Source: an uncultured Clostridia bacterium (GTDB lineage: Bacteria > Bacillota > Clostridia > Christensenellales > Aristaeellaceae). From it: 42,392 bases of DNA. The stretch is from assembly GCA_934675735.1 (NCBI GenBank), contig CAKURR010000020.1, forward strand, positions 1 to 42,392, written 5' to 3'. Below, one piece after another: positions 7,285-15,019 of the stretch. The first letter of the stretch is position 1; each line of letters opens with the position of its first letter. Below the pieces are notes generated by a model. The model had not been told where the DNA came from, ran no database searches, and worked only from the letters and a program-made list of their open reading frames with translations. The position numbers were made by a program, and so were the translations under genes.

Positions 7285-7926
7285 TCACCCGCAAATCTTC
7301 TTCAAATCCCCAAACGTTTCCATCGCATACGTCGCCAAACCGCAGGCCGCCGCTTCGCCGAGACCCGCGCTGTCAAAGCCGCCCGCAACCGCCGCCTGAA
7401 TGCCCGCTTTCGCGTCCTCCACGACGAGGCAATCTTCCGGCTTCATGCCGATAAAGTCCGCCGCCATCAGGAAAACCTGCGGGTCGGGCTTGCTGCGGGT
7501 GATGTTTGTGCCGTCCGAAATCGCGTCGAAATAATCGCCCAGCCCCAGCCGCGCCAGAATGAACTTCGTGTTCTTGCTGGAAGAGCCGATGGCCAGCTTC
7601 AGCCCCATCCCGCGCAGTGTGTCGAGCGTCTCCTTCACCTCGGGCGAAAGGTCGCTCGGCGACATATTCGCCAGCAGCGTGCGGTAGAGATTGTTCTTCT
7701 CCTCCGCCAGCGCTTCCTTCTCCGCCTGCGTCAGATGACCGTCATAGCGCTCCAAAATGATATCCAGACTGTCCATCCGCGAAACACCGCGCAGACGGTT
7801 GTTAATCGTCTCGTCGAAATAAATGCCCAGCTTGTCCGCAATCGCCTTCCACGCCTGATAATGATATTGATCCGTGAAGCAGATGACGCCGTCCAAATCA
7901 AAAATCACACCCGTATATTTGCCCAT
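7285..7926 (-). CDS. pgmB: Beta-phosphoglucomutase (HAD superfamily)
   Basis: A 213-aa HAD hydrolase-fold enzyme predicted to interconvert beta-glucose 1-phosphate and glucose 6-phosphate. Motif I FDLDGVICFTD holds the catalytic Asp10 and Asp12. The cap carries RLRGVSRMDSL, diagnostic of beta-PGM. Motif II is IGSSSKN, motif III RSKPDP, motif IV VVEDAKAGIQAA. ATG 7926 has GAGGAG nine bases upstream and a promoter 32 bp further. An in-frame extension to 8052 has no ribosome binding site and crosses the promoter. It complements the maltodextrin-active amylase at 4233; a maltose phosphorylase is not in the window. Confidence 0.88.
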   Translation of the reverse strand: MGKYTGVIFDLDGVICFTDQYHYQAWKAIADKLGIYFDETINNRLRGVSRMDSLDIILERYDGHLTQAEKEALAEEKNNLYRTLLANMSPSDLSPEVKETLDTLRGMGLKLAIGSSSKNTKFILARLGLGDYFDAISDGTNITRSKPDPQVFLMAADFIGMKPEDCLVVEDAKAGIQAAVAGGFDSAGLGEAAACGLATYAMETFGDLKKICG

Positions 7927-7957
7927 GTTTCCACGCTCCTCGTTTTGATTTGCTATC

Positions 7958-7986
7958 ATTATACCCGTTTTCGCGGGCAATGTCCA
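7958..7986 (-). promoter_or_regulatory. Promoter of the beta-phosphoglucomutase gene
   Basis: On the minus strand: TGGACA (7981-7986), 17-bp spacer, TATAAT (7958-7963). Confidence 0.75.
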
Positions 7987-8091
7987 CATAAAGAACGCGG
8001 CCATGCCGAAGCACAGCCGCGTTTCCCTCCATCGTTTTTGGAACAGACGCATTTTTGCGCCTTTTCGGGGCGTTAAGCGCCCGTTAAGCTT

Positions 8092-8229
8092 TCATTCTTC
8101 CCTTCCCGCCGTGAAATGGCCGAGCGCATAGACCACGCCGATGATGATGAGCATCACCGCGAAAATGCCCAGCATGCCCTCGCCCATGAACACCAGCGAA
8201 TCGAGAAAAGCCTGTACATTGAGCTTCAT
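8092..8229 (-). CDS. OadG-like small subunit of a Na+-translocating decarboxylase
   Basis: A 45-aa ORF: a short amphipathic start (MKLNVQAFLDSLVFMGEGML) followed by one transmembrane helix (GIFAVMLIIIGVVYAL). This is the architecture of the gamma (OadG) subunit in miniature; full gamma subunits are longer. It starts 15 bp after the stop of the beta subunit gene on the same strand, behind a GGAGG-like site (AAAAGGAGGC near 8240), so the two must be co-expressed. It likely anchors or stabilises the beta subunit. Confidence 0.75.
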   Translation of the reverse strand: MKLNVQAFLDSLVFMGEGMLGIFAVMLIIIGVVYALGHFTAGREE

Positions 8230-8244
8230 AATCCGTGCCTCCTT

Positions 8245-9345
8245 TTACACCAGCGGCCCGATCAGCGCCAGGATGATGCCGCCCGCGATGACGGAGGCCA
8301 CCTGTCCCGCCACGTTCGCGCCCGCCGCCTGCATGAGGATGAAGTTGTAGGGGTCCTCCTCCTTCGCCATCTTCGCAATCACGCGGGAGGACATCGGGAA
8401 GGCGGAAATGCCCGCCGCGCCGATCATCGGGTTAATCTTCTTCTTGGCGAACAGGTTGATGATTTTGCCGAACAGCACGCCGCCGAACGTGTCAAACATA
8501 AACGCAATCAGGCCGAGCGCGAGAATCATCAGCGTTTCCGGCACAAGGAAGCTCTCCGCCTGCATGCGCACCGCCACCGTCAGCCCGAGCATCAGGCTGA
8601 TGAGGTTCGCCAGCACGTTCTGCGCCGTTTCGGACAGGCTGCGCAGCACGCCGCACTCGCGCAGCAGGTTGCCGAACATCAAAAAGCCCACCAGCGCCAC
8701 GCTCTGCGGCGACACAATGCCCGCAATCACCGTCACCACAATCGGGAACAGGATGCGCGTGGTTTTTGTAATCTTGCCGGGCGTATATTCCATGCGAATC
8801 ATGCGCTCTTTCTTCGTCGTAATCAGGCGGATGCAGAACGGCTGCACAATCGGCACCAGCGCCATATAGGAATACGCCGCGACGATAATCGCCGCCGTGT
8901 AGTGGCTTTCCAGCACGTTGGCGACGAAAATCGAGGTCGGGCCGTCCGCCGCGCCGATGATGGCGATGGAAGCCGCGTCCCGCAGCTCAAAGCCGAACAG
9001 GCTCGCCATCGACAGCGTGAAGAAGATGCCAAACTGCGCGGCCGCGCCGAAGAGCAGCAGCTTCGGGTCGGCCAGCAGCGGCCCGAAGTCAATCATCGCG
9101 CCGATGCCGATAAACAGCAGCAGCGGGAAAAGCTCGTTCGCCACGCCCGCCCGGAACAGGGTTTCCAGAACCTCCACCGCACCGGAGTTCGGCAGGTTGC
9201 ACAGGATGCAGCCAAAGCCCATCGGCAGCAGCAGCGTCGGCTCCATCTCCTTGCAGATGGCCAGGTAGATCATCACGCCTCCGATGGCCCACATGACCGC
9301 CATCTGCCAAGTCAGCGCGCCGAGGTTCCCCAAAATTTGCGACAT
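8245..9345 (-). CDS. Sodium-ion-translocating decarboxylase beta subunit (OadB/GcdB family)
   Basis: A 366-aa polytopic membrane protein of the family that couples carboxybiotin decarboxylation to Na+ export. The hallmark GAADGPTSIFVANVL, carrying the conserved Asp of the Na+/carboxybiotin channel, lies mid-protein. Other conserved segments are the N-terminal GFGCILCNLPNSG and the FGGVLFGKIINLF region. ATG 9345 follows GGAGG. Only the small gamma-like gene accompanies it: no alpha (carboxyltransferase) or biotin carrier gene is nearby, so it either works with subunits encoded elsewhere or runs as a stand-alone Na+ pathway. Confidence 0.92.
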   Translation of the reverse strand: MSQILGNLGALTWQMAVMWAIGGVMIYLAICKEMEPTLLLPMGFGCILCNLPNSGAVEVLETLFRAGVANELFPLLLFIGIGAMIDFGPLLADPKLLLFGAAAQFGIFFTLSMASLFGFELRDAASIAIIGAADGPTSIFVANVLESHYTAAIIVAAYSYMALVPIVQPFCIRLITTKKERMIRMEYTPGKITKTTRILFPIVVTVIAGIVSPQSVALVGFLMFGNLLRECGVLRSLSETAQNVLANLISLMLGLTVAVRMQAESFLVPETLMILALGLIAFMFDTFGGVLFGKIINLFAKKKINPMIGAAGISAFPMSSRVIAKMAKEEDPYNFILMQAAGANVAGQVASVIAGGIILALIGPLV

Positions 9346-9383
9346 CGTTTTTCCTCCGTTTCTTCATGGGTTGGTTTATCCCT

Positions 9384-9412
9384 ATGATAAAACAGATTTT
9401 TCTTTCGTGCAA
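9384..9412 (-). promoter_or_regulatory. Promoter of the decarboxylase beta/gamma pair
   Basis: On the minus strand: TTGCAC (9407-9412), 17-bp spacer, TATCAT (9384-9389), 38 bp from the ATG. Confidence 0.7.
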
Positions 9413-9527
9413 GTTCTTTCGATTATTCCAGTTGCAGCGTCTTTATGGACTGTTTTTGACCTTTATAAGGAGGAATATCACCCTTCCACCGCTCACGCGG
9501 TCCCCCTCCCCTTTTAAGATGAGGTCG

Positions 9528-9551
9528 TAGGGGCGCGCATTGCGCGTCCGC
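9528..9551 (+). repeat. GTAGGGGCGCGCA near-palindromic repeat, short form
   Basis: A roughly 25-bp G/C-rich near-palindrome also found at 28718, 32286 and 41918 and, with an insert, at 1023 and 12081. The following 35 bp (CCTTGTGCAGAA...) also resemble the flank at 12148-12180, so similarity extends past the core on one side. The rest of the 316-bp gap holds the oadB promoter and a degenerate CTCCC-type repeat at about 9475-9515. Confidence 0.75.
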
Positions 9552-9610
9552 TCCTTGTGCAGAATTTGTTTTTGCTCATTTACCGTAAATATGGAAAATA
9601 GCGCATACAC

Positions 9611-9638
9611 AAAAACGCCTCCCGCTAAAGGGAGGCGT
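9611..9638 (-). terminator. Intrinsic terminator of the DUF362 gene
   Basis: ACGCCTCCC (9615-9623) pairs with GGGAGGCGT (9630-9638), 6-nt loop, five T on the minus strand (9611-9615). Confidence 0.85.
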
Positions 9639-9661
9639 CGAACAAACCGAGACGAAAGGGT

Positions 9662-10792
9662 TTACAGCTTAATCAGCTCATATTCCCGCGTGCCCAGACC
9701 GATTTTCTCGGCATGATTAAGACAACTGCGCCATTCGGATTCCGGCGTGGAGTTGCGGAACGGGTCGCCCCAGTCGGCGAAGCCCGGCTTCTTCATGTTG
9801 TCGGAAAGCTGGCTGTGCGGCATCGGGTTGGCCGCCATGCACGCATCCACGCACGCCTGATCCAGCGCCAGCGGGTCGAAGGAGGCGAACATGCCGATGT
9901 TCGGCAGAATCGGCGCGTCGTTTTCGCCGTGGCAGTCGCAGTTCGGGGATACATCCACAATCAGCGAGATGTGGAAGTTCGGGCGGCCGTCCACAACGGC
10001 CTTGGTGTATTCGGCCATGCGGGCGTTGAGCAGTTCGTTGGCGTTGTAGTTGTCAAAGCTGATGGCGTCGAAGTTGCACGCGCCAAGGCAGCGGCCGCAG
10101 CCGACGCAGTGGTCGTGATCGACGTGCATCTTGCGTTTCTCACTGTCGAACACCAGACCGCCGTTGGCGCATTCGCGCTGGCAGCGGCGGCAGCCGCGGC
10201 AGACGTCCTCGTTGATGCTGGGCTTGCCGTTGGAGTGCTGCTCGGTCTTGCCCGCGCGCGAGCCGCAGCCCATGCCGATGTTCTTAATCGTGCCGCCGAA
10301 GCCGGTCATCTCGTGGCCCTTGAAGTGGGTCAGGCTGATGAATACGTCCGCATCCATGATGGCGCGGCCGATGCGCGCTTCCTTCACATATTCGCCGCCC
10401 TCAACCGGCACGCCGATGTCGTCCGTGCCCTTGAGACCGTCGCCGATGATGACCGGACAGCCGACCGTCAGCGGCGTGAAGCCGTTTTCCCACGCGCAGT
10501 ACAGGTGCTCGATGGCGTTTTTGCGGCTGCCGGGATACATGGTGTTGCAGTCCGTCAAAAACGGCTTGCCGCCCAGCTCCTTGACCACATCCACCACCGC
10601 GCGCGCGTAGTTCGGGCGCAGGAAGCTGATGTTGCCCTGCTCACCGAAGTGCATCTTGATGGCGACAAACTTGCCGTCCATGTCAATCTGGCCGATACCC
10701 GCCTTTTTAATCAGCTTCTTGAGCTTGGTGGGCAGGCCGTCGCCGAACGCGACCGTTCGGAAATCGGTGTAATAGACTTTCGCTTTTTCCAT
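9662..10792 (-). CDS. DUF362 protein with two [4Fe-4S] clusters
   Basis: A 376-aa cytoplasmic iron-sulphur protein. The N-terminal 180 residues are the DUF362 fold (KMHFGEQGNISFLRPNYARA around 46-65, and LTHFKGHEMTGFGGTIKNIG around 154-173). Two ferredoxin motifs follow: Cys198-201-204-208 (CRGCRRCQREC) and Cys229-232-235-239 (CVGCGRCLGAC), each typical of a [4Fe-4S] ligand set. The remaining 130 residues contain VDVSPNCDCHGEND and MFASFDPLALDQACVDA, usual for the family. The biochemical role is unknown; an electron-transfer or metal-cofactor function is likely. It is monocistronic with its own promoter and terminator. Confidence 0.9.
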   Translation of the reverse strand: MEKAKVYYTDFRTVAFGDGLPTKLKKLIKKAGIGQIDMDGKFVAIKMHFGEQGNISFLRPNYARAVVDVVKELGGKPFLTDCNTMYPGSRKNAIEHLYCAWENGFTPLTVGCPVIIGDGLKGTDDIGVPVEGGEYVKEARIGRAIMDADVFISLTHFKGHEMTGFGGTIKNIGMGCGSRAGKTEQHSNGKPSINEDVCRGCRRCQRECANGGLVFDSEKRKMHVDHDHCVGCGRCLGACNFDAISFDNYNANELLNARMAEYTKAVVDGRPNFHISLIVDVSPNCDCHGENDAPILPNIGMFASFDPLALDQACVDACMAANPMPHSQLSDNMKKPGFADWGDPFRNSTPESEWRSCLNHAEKIGLGTREYELIKL

Positions 10793-10837
10793 GGTAATCT
10801 CTCCCTAAATCCAAAGGTGTTTGACGCTACACCCTGT

Positions 10838-10868
10838 ATTATAAAGCTTAAACCGCAGTTGAAGTCAA
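10838..10868 (-). promoter_or_regulatory. Promoter of the DUF362 gene
   Basis: On the minus strand: TTGACT (10863-10868) and TATAAT (10838-10843), with a longer than usual 19-bp spacer. Confidence 0.6.
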
Positions 10869-10883
10869 GTCTTTTTTCAGAGG

Positions 10884-10967
10884 AACCATGGGGCTTTGCC
10901 CCATGCCCCACCGGAAACCTGAGGTTTCCGGCCTTCCCTCTTTCATGGATTGCTGCGCAATCCATGA
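10884..10967 (-). repeat. Modular palindromic element, copy 3
   Basis: Inverted orientation: module III GGGGC/GCCCC (10890-10902), module II arms CCGGAAACCT (10911-10931), module I CATGGATTGC/GCAATCCATG (10944-10966), a perfect 10-bp stem. It is head-to-head with copy 4, so the gap 10869-11060 is almost entirely repeat. Confidence 0.8.
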
Positions 10968-10984
10968 TTGTTCAGCATCGGTTA

Positions 10985-11060
10985 TGCGCGCGAAGCGAAG
11001 TAGAGGGTCAAGGGAACTTAGTTTCCTTGTGGGGCGTGGGGCAACGCCCCACACGTTCCT
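10985..11060 (+). repeat. Modular palindromic element, copy 4
   Basis: A GCGAAGCG segment, module II 11009-11029 (CAAGGGAACT with one wobble position), module III GGGGC/GCCCC (11038-11050). Module III ends 10 nt from the stop codon of the leftward AEC gene. Confidence 0.75.
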
Positions 11061-11978
11061 TTACAGCACAAACCCCATCCCCAGGGCCAGCATGACAATC
11101 AGGCTCACCGCAATGGAAACCGAGTTCGTGAAGCTCGCCAGCGCCGTGTCGCTGTGGCAGCGGTCGGTATAAATCGGCGCAAGGGAGGAAAGCGGCGCAA
11201 AGCAGACGATGCACAGCGTCTGCCGCACGACCAAATCAAACGGCGTGCAGAAATAGACCGCCGCCGCGCTGACCGCCGCAAACAGATAGCGCCAGACCAG
11301 CTCGCGCGCCGTCTCGCGCAGCAGCGCCTTGTCGCCCGCCGGTTCAAACATCATGCCAATCATCAGCATCGCGACAAAGGCGTTCGCCTGCCCCGCGGGC
11401 CGCGTGAGCGTAAAGACGACGGAGGGAATCTTCACCCCCAGCGCCGCAAGGATAATCATAATCATGTACGCGTCAAACGGCAGCGACTTGACGAACTTCA
11501 TCAAAATATCGCCGACGCTCTCGCGCGTTTCACCGCCCGTCTTGAGCAGCGTGGAGGTCATCGCATACGCGCCGCCCGTCATCATAATAGCGTTGCCCGT
11601 GTCGAACATGCAGGCCGCCACAACGCCCGTGTTGCCAAAAAACGCCTGCACCAGCGGCAGGGAAAAGCAGCCGATGTTATAGCCGCCGATGTTGAGCATC
11701 CGATACGCGCGCAGGCGCTTTTCCACCTTGCCCGTGGTCAGATACATCAGCAGAATCGGCACAAACGCGCAGACAAAGCCGATACCCACGATGACGAACA
11801 TCTTCACGTCGCGCTCGAAACCGTCAAACGCCTGAATGATGGTGCAGGGCAGCGTAATGTTGACCATGATTTTGCTCATCAGCCGATGGTCGTCTTTGCC
11901 GAAAAAGCCCGCCCGCTTGAGCAGGTAGCCCATCATGATGACCAGCACATAGGACATGGGTTTGAAAATGTAATCCAT
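11061..11978 (-). CDS. AEC (auxin efflux carrier) family transporter
   Basis: A 305-aa integral membrane protein with about ten hydrophobic helices, matching the AEC/BASS-like fold of putative organic-acid permeases (malate or malonate efflux and the like). Characteristic segments are MGYLLKRAGFFGKDD near residue 20, NIGGYNIGCFSLPLVQAFFG near 95 and MLALGMGFVL at the C-terminus. ATG 11978 is chosen because AAAGGAGG lies nine bases upstream; the frame is open to 12011 but without a site. The substrate is not predictable. It is monocistronic. Confidence 0.88.
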   Translation of the reverse strand: MDYIFKPMSYVLVIMMGYLLKRAGFFGKDDHRLMSKIMVNITLPCTIIQAFDGFERDVKMFVIVGIGFVCAFVPILLMYLTTGKVEKRLRAYRMLNIGGYNIGCFSLPLVQAFFGNTGVVAACMFDTGNAIMMTGGAYAMTSTLLKTGGETRESVGDILMKFVKSLPFDAYMIMIILAALGVKIPSVVFTLTRPAGQANAFVAMLMIGMMFEPAGDKALLRETARELVWRYLFAAVSAAAVYFCTPFDLVVRQTLCIVCFAPLSSLAPIYTDRCHSDTALASFTNSVSIAVSLIVMLALGMGFVL

Positions 11979-12080
11979 GGGAGACAGCCTCCTTTTGTGG
12001 CGTTCTATCAATGTGTAAATCCGAAAATCTGCATCAATTCAACGGTTTCCTCCTGCATTCTGCGAAAGCAAGCCCTCGTT

Positions 12081-12147
12081 GTAGGGGCGCGCAGGGCGCT
12101 GTCCTTTTTCTGTGAAAAACGCGCCCGTTTCACAAGTGCGCGTCCGC
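12081..12147 (+). repeat. 67-bp long form of the GTAGGGGCGCGCA repeat
   Basis: Near-identical to the minus strand of 1023-1089, with the same 43-bp insert between the two halves of the short repeat. A short reading frame through it (12008-12190) is not a gene. Confidence 0.75.
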
Positions 12148-12188
12148 TCTTTGTGCAGAGTTGATTTTTACGCATTATAATAAAGCTC

Positions 12189-12218
12189 AAAAAAGAAACC
12201 CGGAAGCAACCTTCCGGG
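12189..12218 (-). terminator. Intrinsic terminator of the HU gene
   Basis: CCCGGAAG (12199-12206) pairs with CTTCCGGG (12211-12218), loop of 4, followed on the minus strand by a T-rich tract (12189-12198). Confidence 0.9.
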
Positions 12219-12225
12219 AATTTTC

Positions 12226-12501
12226 TTAGCCTTCGACAGCTTCCTTCAGCGCCTTGCCCGGCTTGAACATCGGGGAACGGCGCGCGCCGATCTGGATTTC
12301 CTCACCGGTCTTGGGGTTACGGGCCTTGCGAGCCGGGCGCTCCTTGACTTCAAAAGCACCGAAGCCGACGATCTGCACCTTTTCGCCGTTCTTGAGGCTT
12401 TCGGCAATGATGTCGCTCATCGCACAGAGGGCAGCCTCGGCATCCTTGCGGGTCAGACCCGCCTTCGCGGCGATAGCCGCGCTCAGTTCGTTCTTATTCA
12501 T
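12226..12501 (-). CDS. HU-family DNA-binding protein
   Basis: A 91-aa histone-like protein that bends and compacts DNA as a dimer. The N-terminal MNKNELSAAIAAKAGLTRKD and the arm with the HU signature (GFGAFEVKERPARKARNPKT) are intact, and the C-terminal FKPGKALKEAV is standard. Length matches HU exactly. ATG 12501 follows AAGGAGG; the in-frame extension to 12618 overlaps the promoter. It is monocistronic with a strong terminator, as expected for a highly expressed nucleoid protein. Confidence 0.96.
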   Translation of the reverse strand: MNKNELSAAIAAKAGLTRKDAEAALCAMSDIIAESLKNGEKVQIVGFGAFEVKERPARKARNPKTGEEIQIGARRSPMFKPGKALKEAVEG

Positions 12502-12589
12502 GGTACAAAAAATCCTCCTTGAAACAACGTGTCCGTGACTCGGAACGTGTTTGTTGAACATCAATCGCACATGCAGGCGACTATGACAT

Positions 12590-12618
12590 ATTCTACATGG
12601 TTTCCCTCTTTCCTGCAA
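12590..12618 (-). promoter_or_regulatory. Promoter of the HU gene
   Basis: On the minus strand: TTGCAG (12613-12618), 17-bp spacer, TAGAAT (12590-12595). The 5' leader is about 80 nt. Confidence 0.7.
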
Positions 12619-12653
12619 GAGGAAACGCGATTTTTATAAAAATTTCATGGGTT

Positions 12654-14033
12654 TTACAAGGTTTTTTCGTCCTCATCGCGAAGCGCGTCGATGCGTTTTT
12701 TCGTCTGTGCGCGCAGCGCGGTTTCCGCGTCCAGCCCCTGCGCTTCTGCGGCGGCGCACAGGCATTCGAGCATATCGCCCAACCGCGCTTCAAGCGCCGC
12801 CTTGTCGCCGCCCGTCTGCCCGGCCAGCTCGGCCACACGCGCCAGCGCCGTTTCGGCCTCGAGCTTCTGCCCCTTTGCGCCCGCCTCGCGGCGGACGACC
12901 TTCTGCGCGCGCATCAGCGCCGGCAGGGAGGGCGGCACGTCGAGCACGCGTTCCAGCGCTGTCTGTTCGCCGCGCTCCTTCTTCTTCGCATTTTCCCAAA
13001 CGGAGACGACCGCCTGCGCGTTTTCCGCCTTGGCCTTGCCAAAAACGTGCTCGTGGCGCGTAATCATCTTGTGCGCGGCCATGCTGGTCACGTCGCGGTC
13101 GGTAAACGCGCGATGCTCCGCGCCGATGCAGCTGTTGAGCACGACCTGCAGCAGCACGTCGCCCAGCTCGTCGGCCATCTTCATCTCGTCGTCGCCGTCC
13201 ATCGCGTCCGCCGCTTCGCAGGCTTCCTCAATCATGTATTGGCGCAGCGTGTGATGGGTTTGCGCCCTGTCCCACGGGCACCCGCCGGGCGCGCGCAGAC
13301 GGCTGATGACCTGCACAAAATCCTCGTAAGAGGCTCTGCTTCTGTCGTATACGCTGATTTTCGGCACGAGCACGGCGGTTCGGTGGTCGTAGTGCGCCTG
13401 CCTGTCCAGTTCGCAGAGCATAATCGGCTCGGCGCGAACGCCCGTTTCGGCGGCGTTTGCAAGAAAATACACCGTCGTTTCGTCGTCAAACAAATCGCTC
13501 AGCCAGAGCTTCACATCCGAAGCGAGATAGCGGTTGTCGATTTCGGTGATGACCTGCGGGCAGTCCGCCTGCACGCGCATTTCCGCCGTGGAAAGCGCCG
13601 TCACCGTGCGCAGATTCTCCGTGTTCACGCCGAAGGGAATCACCGCGCACGCCGCCGCGTCCGTCAGCGTTACGCCGCCGACTGCCAAAAGCGCCATATC
13701 CTCCGGCAAAGCCCCTGCCAGCGCGCGGACGGTCGCGTCGCTCTGCGGCTCGCTGACGGCATAGACGAGCGTCTGCACCTGCCGCGCCCTGTCGATAATC
13801 GCGCGCGCGGCCAGCTCGCAAAGCTCGTCGAAATCCTCCGTGCGGTCATAGAGCGCGTCGAGCGTCTCAAAGGCGACGCCCTCGCGCGTCAGCCTGTCCG
13901 CCACGCCGTGCCGCCCCGTGCGCAGCAGCAGCGCGTCCGCCCCCCGCAGCGCGTCATACACGCCGAAGGTGAGTGACGCGTCGCTGTCCGGCCCGAGCGC
14001 CGCTATGGTTATGATATGCCTTTTGCCGTTCAT
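12654..14033 (-). CDS. mazG: YabN-type fusion: tetrapyrrole-methylase-like domain plus MazG pyrophosphohydrolase
   Basis: A 459-aa two-domain protein. Residues 1 to about 215 resemble the tetrapyrrole (SAM-dependent) methylase fold of Bacillus YabN. From about 235 comes a MazG domain: RLRAPGGCPWDRAQTHHTL, then EEACEAADA and ADELGDVLLQV, which supply the acidic Mg2+ ligands for hydrolysing NTPs to NMP plus pyrophosphate. The C-terminal half continues the MazG repeat (EHVFGKAKAENAQAV onward). It probably removes aberrant nucleotides. The start shares one base with the GT2 stop (TAATG), so it is coupled as the last gene of the rsmD operon. Confidence 0.9.
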   Translation of the reverse strand: MNGKRHIITIAALGPDSDASLTFGVYDALRGADALLLRTGRHGVADRLTREGVAFETLDALYDRTEDFDELCELAARAIIDRARQVQTLVYAVSEPQSDATVRALAGALPEDMALLAVGGVTLTDAAACAVIPFGVNTENLRTVTALSTAEMRVQADCPQVITEIDNRYLASDVKLWLSDLFDDETTVYFLANAAETGVRAEPIMLCELDRQAHYDHRTAVLVPKISVYDRSRASYEDFVQVISRLRAPGGCPWDRAQTHHTLRQYMIEEACEAADAMDGDDEMKMADELGDVLLQVVLNSCIGAEHRAFTDRDVTSMAAHKMITRHEHVFGKAKAENAQAVVSVWENAKKKERGEQTALERVLDVPPSLPALMRAQKVVRREAGAKGQKLEAETALARVAELAGQTGGDKAALEARLGDMLECLCAAAEAQGLDAETALRAQTKKRIDALRDEDEKTL

Positions 14034-15001
14034 TATTCGTTATCCGCCTTGTTCAGCACGCTTTCGATGATGAAACGCGGGCGGCGCTTCGTCTCGTTGT
14101 AAATCTTGCCGATGTACTCGCCGACCACGCCGAGCCCCAGCAGCTGAATGCCGCCGATGAGCCAAATCGAGCCCATCAGGGACGTCCAGCCGACGGAGGT
14201 GTGGCCCGCCAGCTTGGCGATGAGCGCATAGAGCAGCATCAGCAGGCTGATGATAAACACCACCACGCCGGTGGAGAACACCAGCCGAATCGGCTTGACC
14301 GAGAAGCTGGTGATGCCGTCGGCGGCGAAGGCGATCATCTTCTTGAGCGGATATTTGCTCTCGCCCGCAAAGCGCTCCGCGCGCTCGTAGGTGACGGTCG
14401 TCCACTTGTAGCCGATCTGCGGCACAATGCCGCGCAGGAACAGGTTGACCTCCGTGAACTCGGCCAGCCCCTCGACGGCACGCTTGCTCATCAGGCGGTA
14501 ATCCGCATGGTTGAACACGATATCCACGCCCAGCGCCTTCATCACCTTGTAAAAGCCCTCGGCCGTGAAGCGCTTGAAGAACGTGTCGGTCTCGCGCTTG
14601 CTGCGCACGCCGTAAACGACCTCATAGCCCTTGTGATAATCGTCCACCATCTCGTCAACGGCGTTGATATCGTCCTGCAAGTCCGCGTCCATCGAGACAA
14701 TCATATCCGCATAGTTCACAGCGGTCAGCAGGCCCGCCAGCAGCGCGTTCTGATGGCCGCGGTTGCGGGAGAGGTTCACGCCGGAAAACATCTCCGGCTC
14801 CTTCTCGTGCAGCTCGCTGATAATCGGCCAGGTGTTGTCGCTGGAGCCGTCGTTGACAAACATCACGCGGCTCCGGCGGCTGATTTTGCCCTCGTCCATC
14901 AGCTGATGCATCTTTTCGCGCAGGCGCTTGCTCGTCTCGGGCAGCACCTCCTGCTCTTTATAGCACGGTACGACAATGTAAAGCGTGTTTTTCTCGTTCA
15001 T
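14033..15001 (-). CDS. GT2 polyprenol-phosphate sugar transferase (GtrB/DPM1-like)
   Basis: A 322-aa membrane-anchored glycosyltransferase. The GT-A catalytic domain begins YIVVPCYKEQEVLPET, with DGSSD at 51-55 and the DADLQDD metal/nucleotide motif at 105-111. Two C-terminal transmembrane helices (about 237-263 and 275-297) are typical of enzymes that load a sugar onto undecaprenyl phosphate for later transfer outside the membrane. ATG 15001 follows GGAGG; five upstream in-frame codons lack a site. The gene sits between the coiled-coil gene and mazG in the rsmD operon. The sugar is unknown. Confidence 0.88.
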   Translation of the reverse strand: MNEKNTLYIVVPCYKEQEVLPETSKRLREKMHQLMDEGKISRRSRVMFVNDGSSDNTWPIISELHEKEPEMFSGVNLSRNRGHQNALLAGLLTAVNYADMIVSMDADLQDDINAVDEMVDDYHKGYEVVYGVRSKRETDTFFKRFTAEGFYKVMKALGVDIVFNHADYRLMSKRAVEGLAEFTEVNLFLRGIVPQIGYKWTTVTYERAERFAGESKYPLKKMIAFAADGITSFSVKPIRLVFSTGVVVFIISLLMLLYALIAKLAGHTSVGWTSLMGSIWLIGGIQLLGLGVVGEYIGKIYNETKRRPRFIIESVLNKADNE

Positions 15002-15019
15002 CGGTAACGCCTCCAAGAT

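Noticed and set aside
8116..9387. A 423-aa His/Arg-rich plus-strand frame opposite the decarboxylase beta gene
   Set aside because: Antisense shadow of a recognised membrane protein.
12008..12190. A 60-aa minus-strand frame upstream of the AEC gene
   Set aside because: It lies almost wholly in the 67-bp repeat, and the same peptide segment (FSQKKDSALRAPT) appears in the other repeat copy at 1023-1089.
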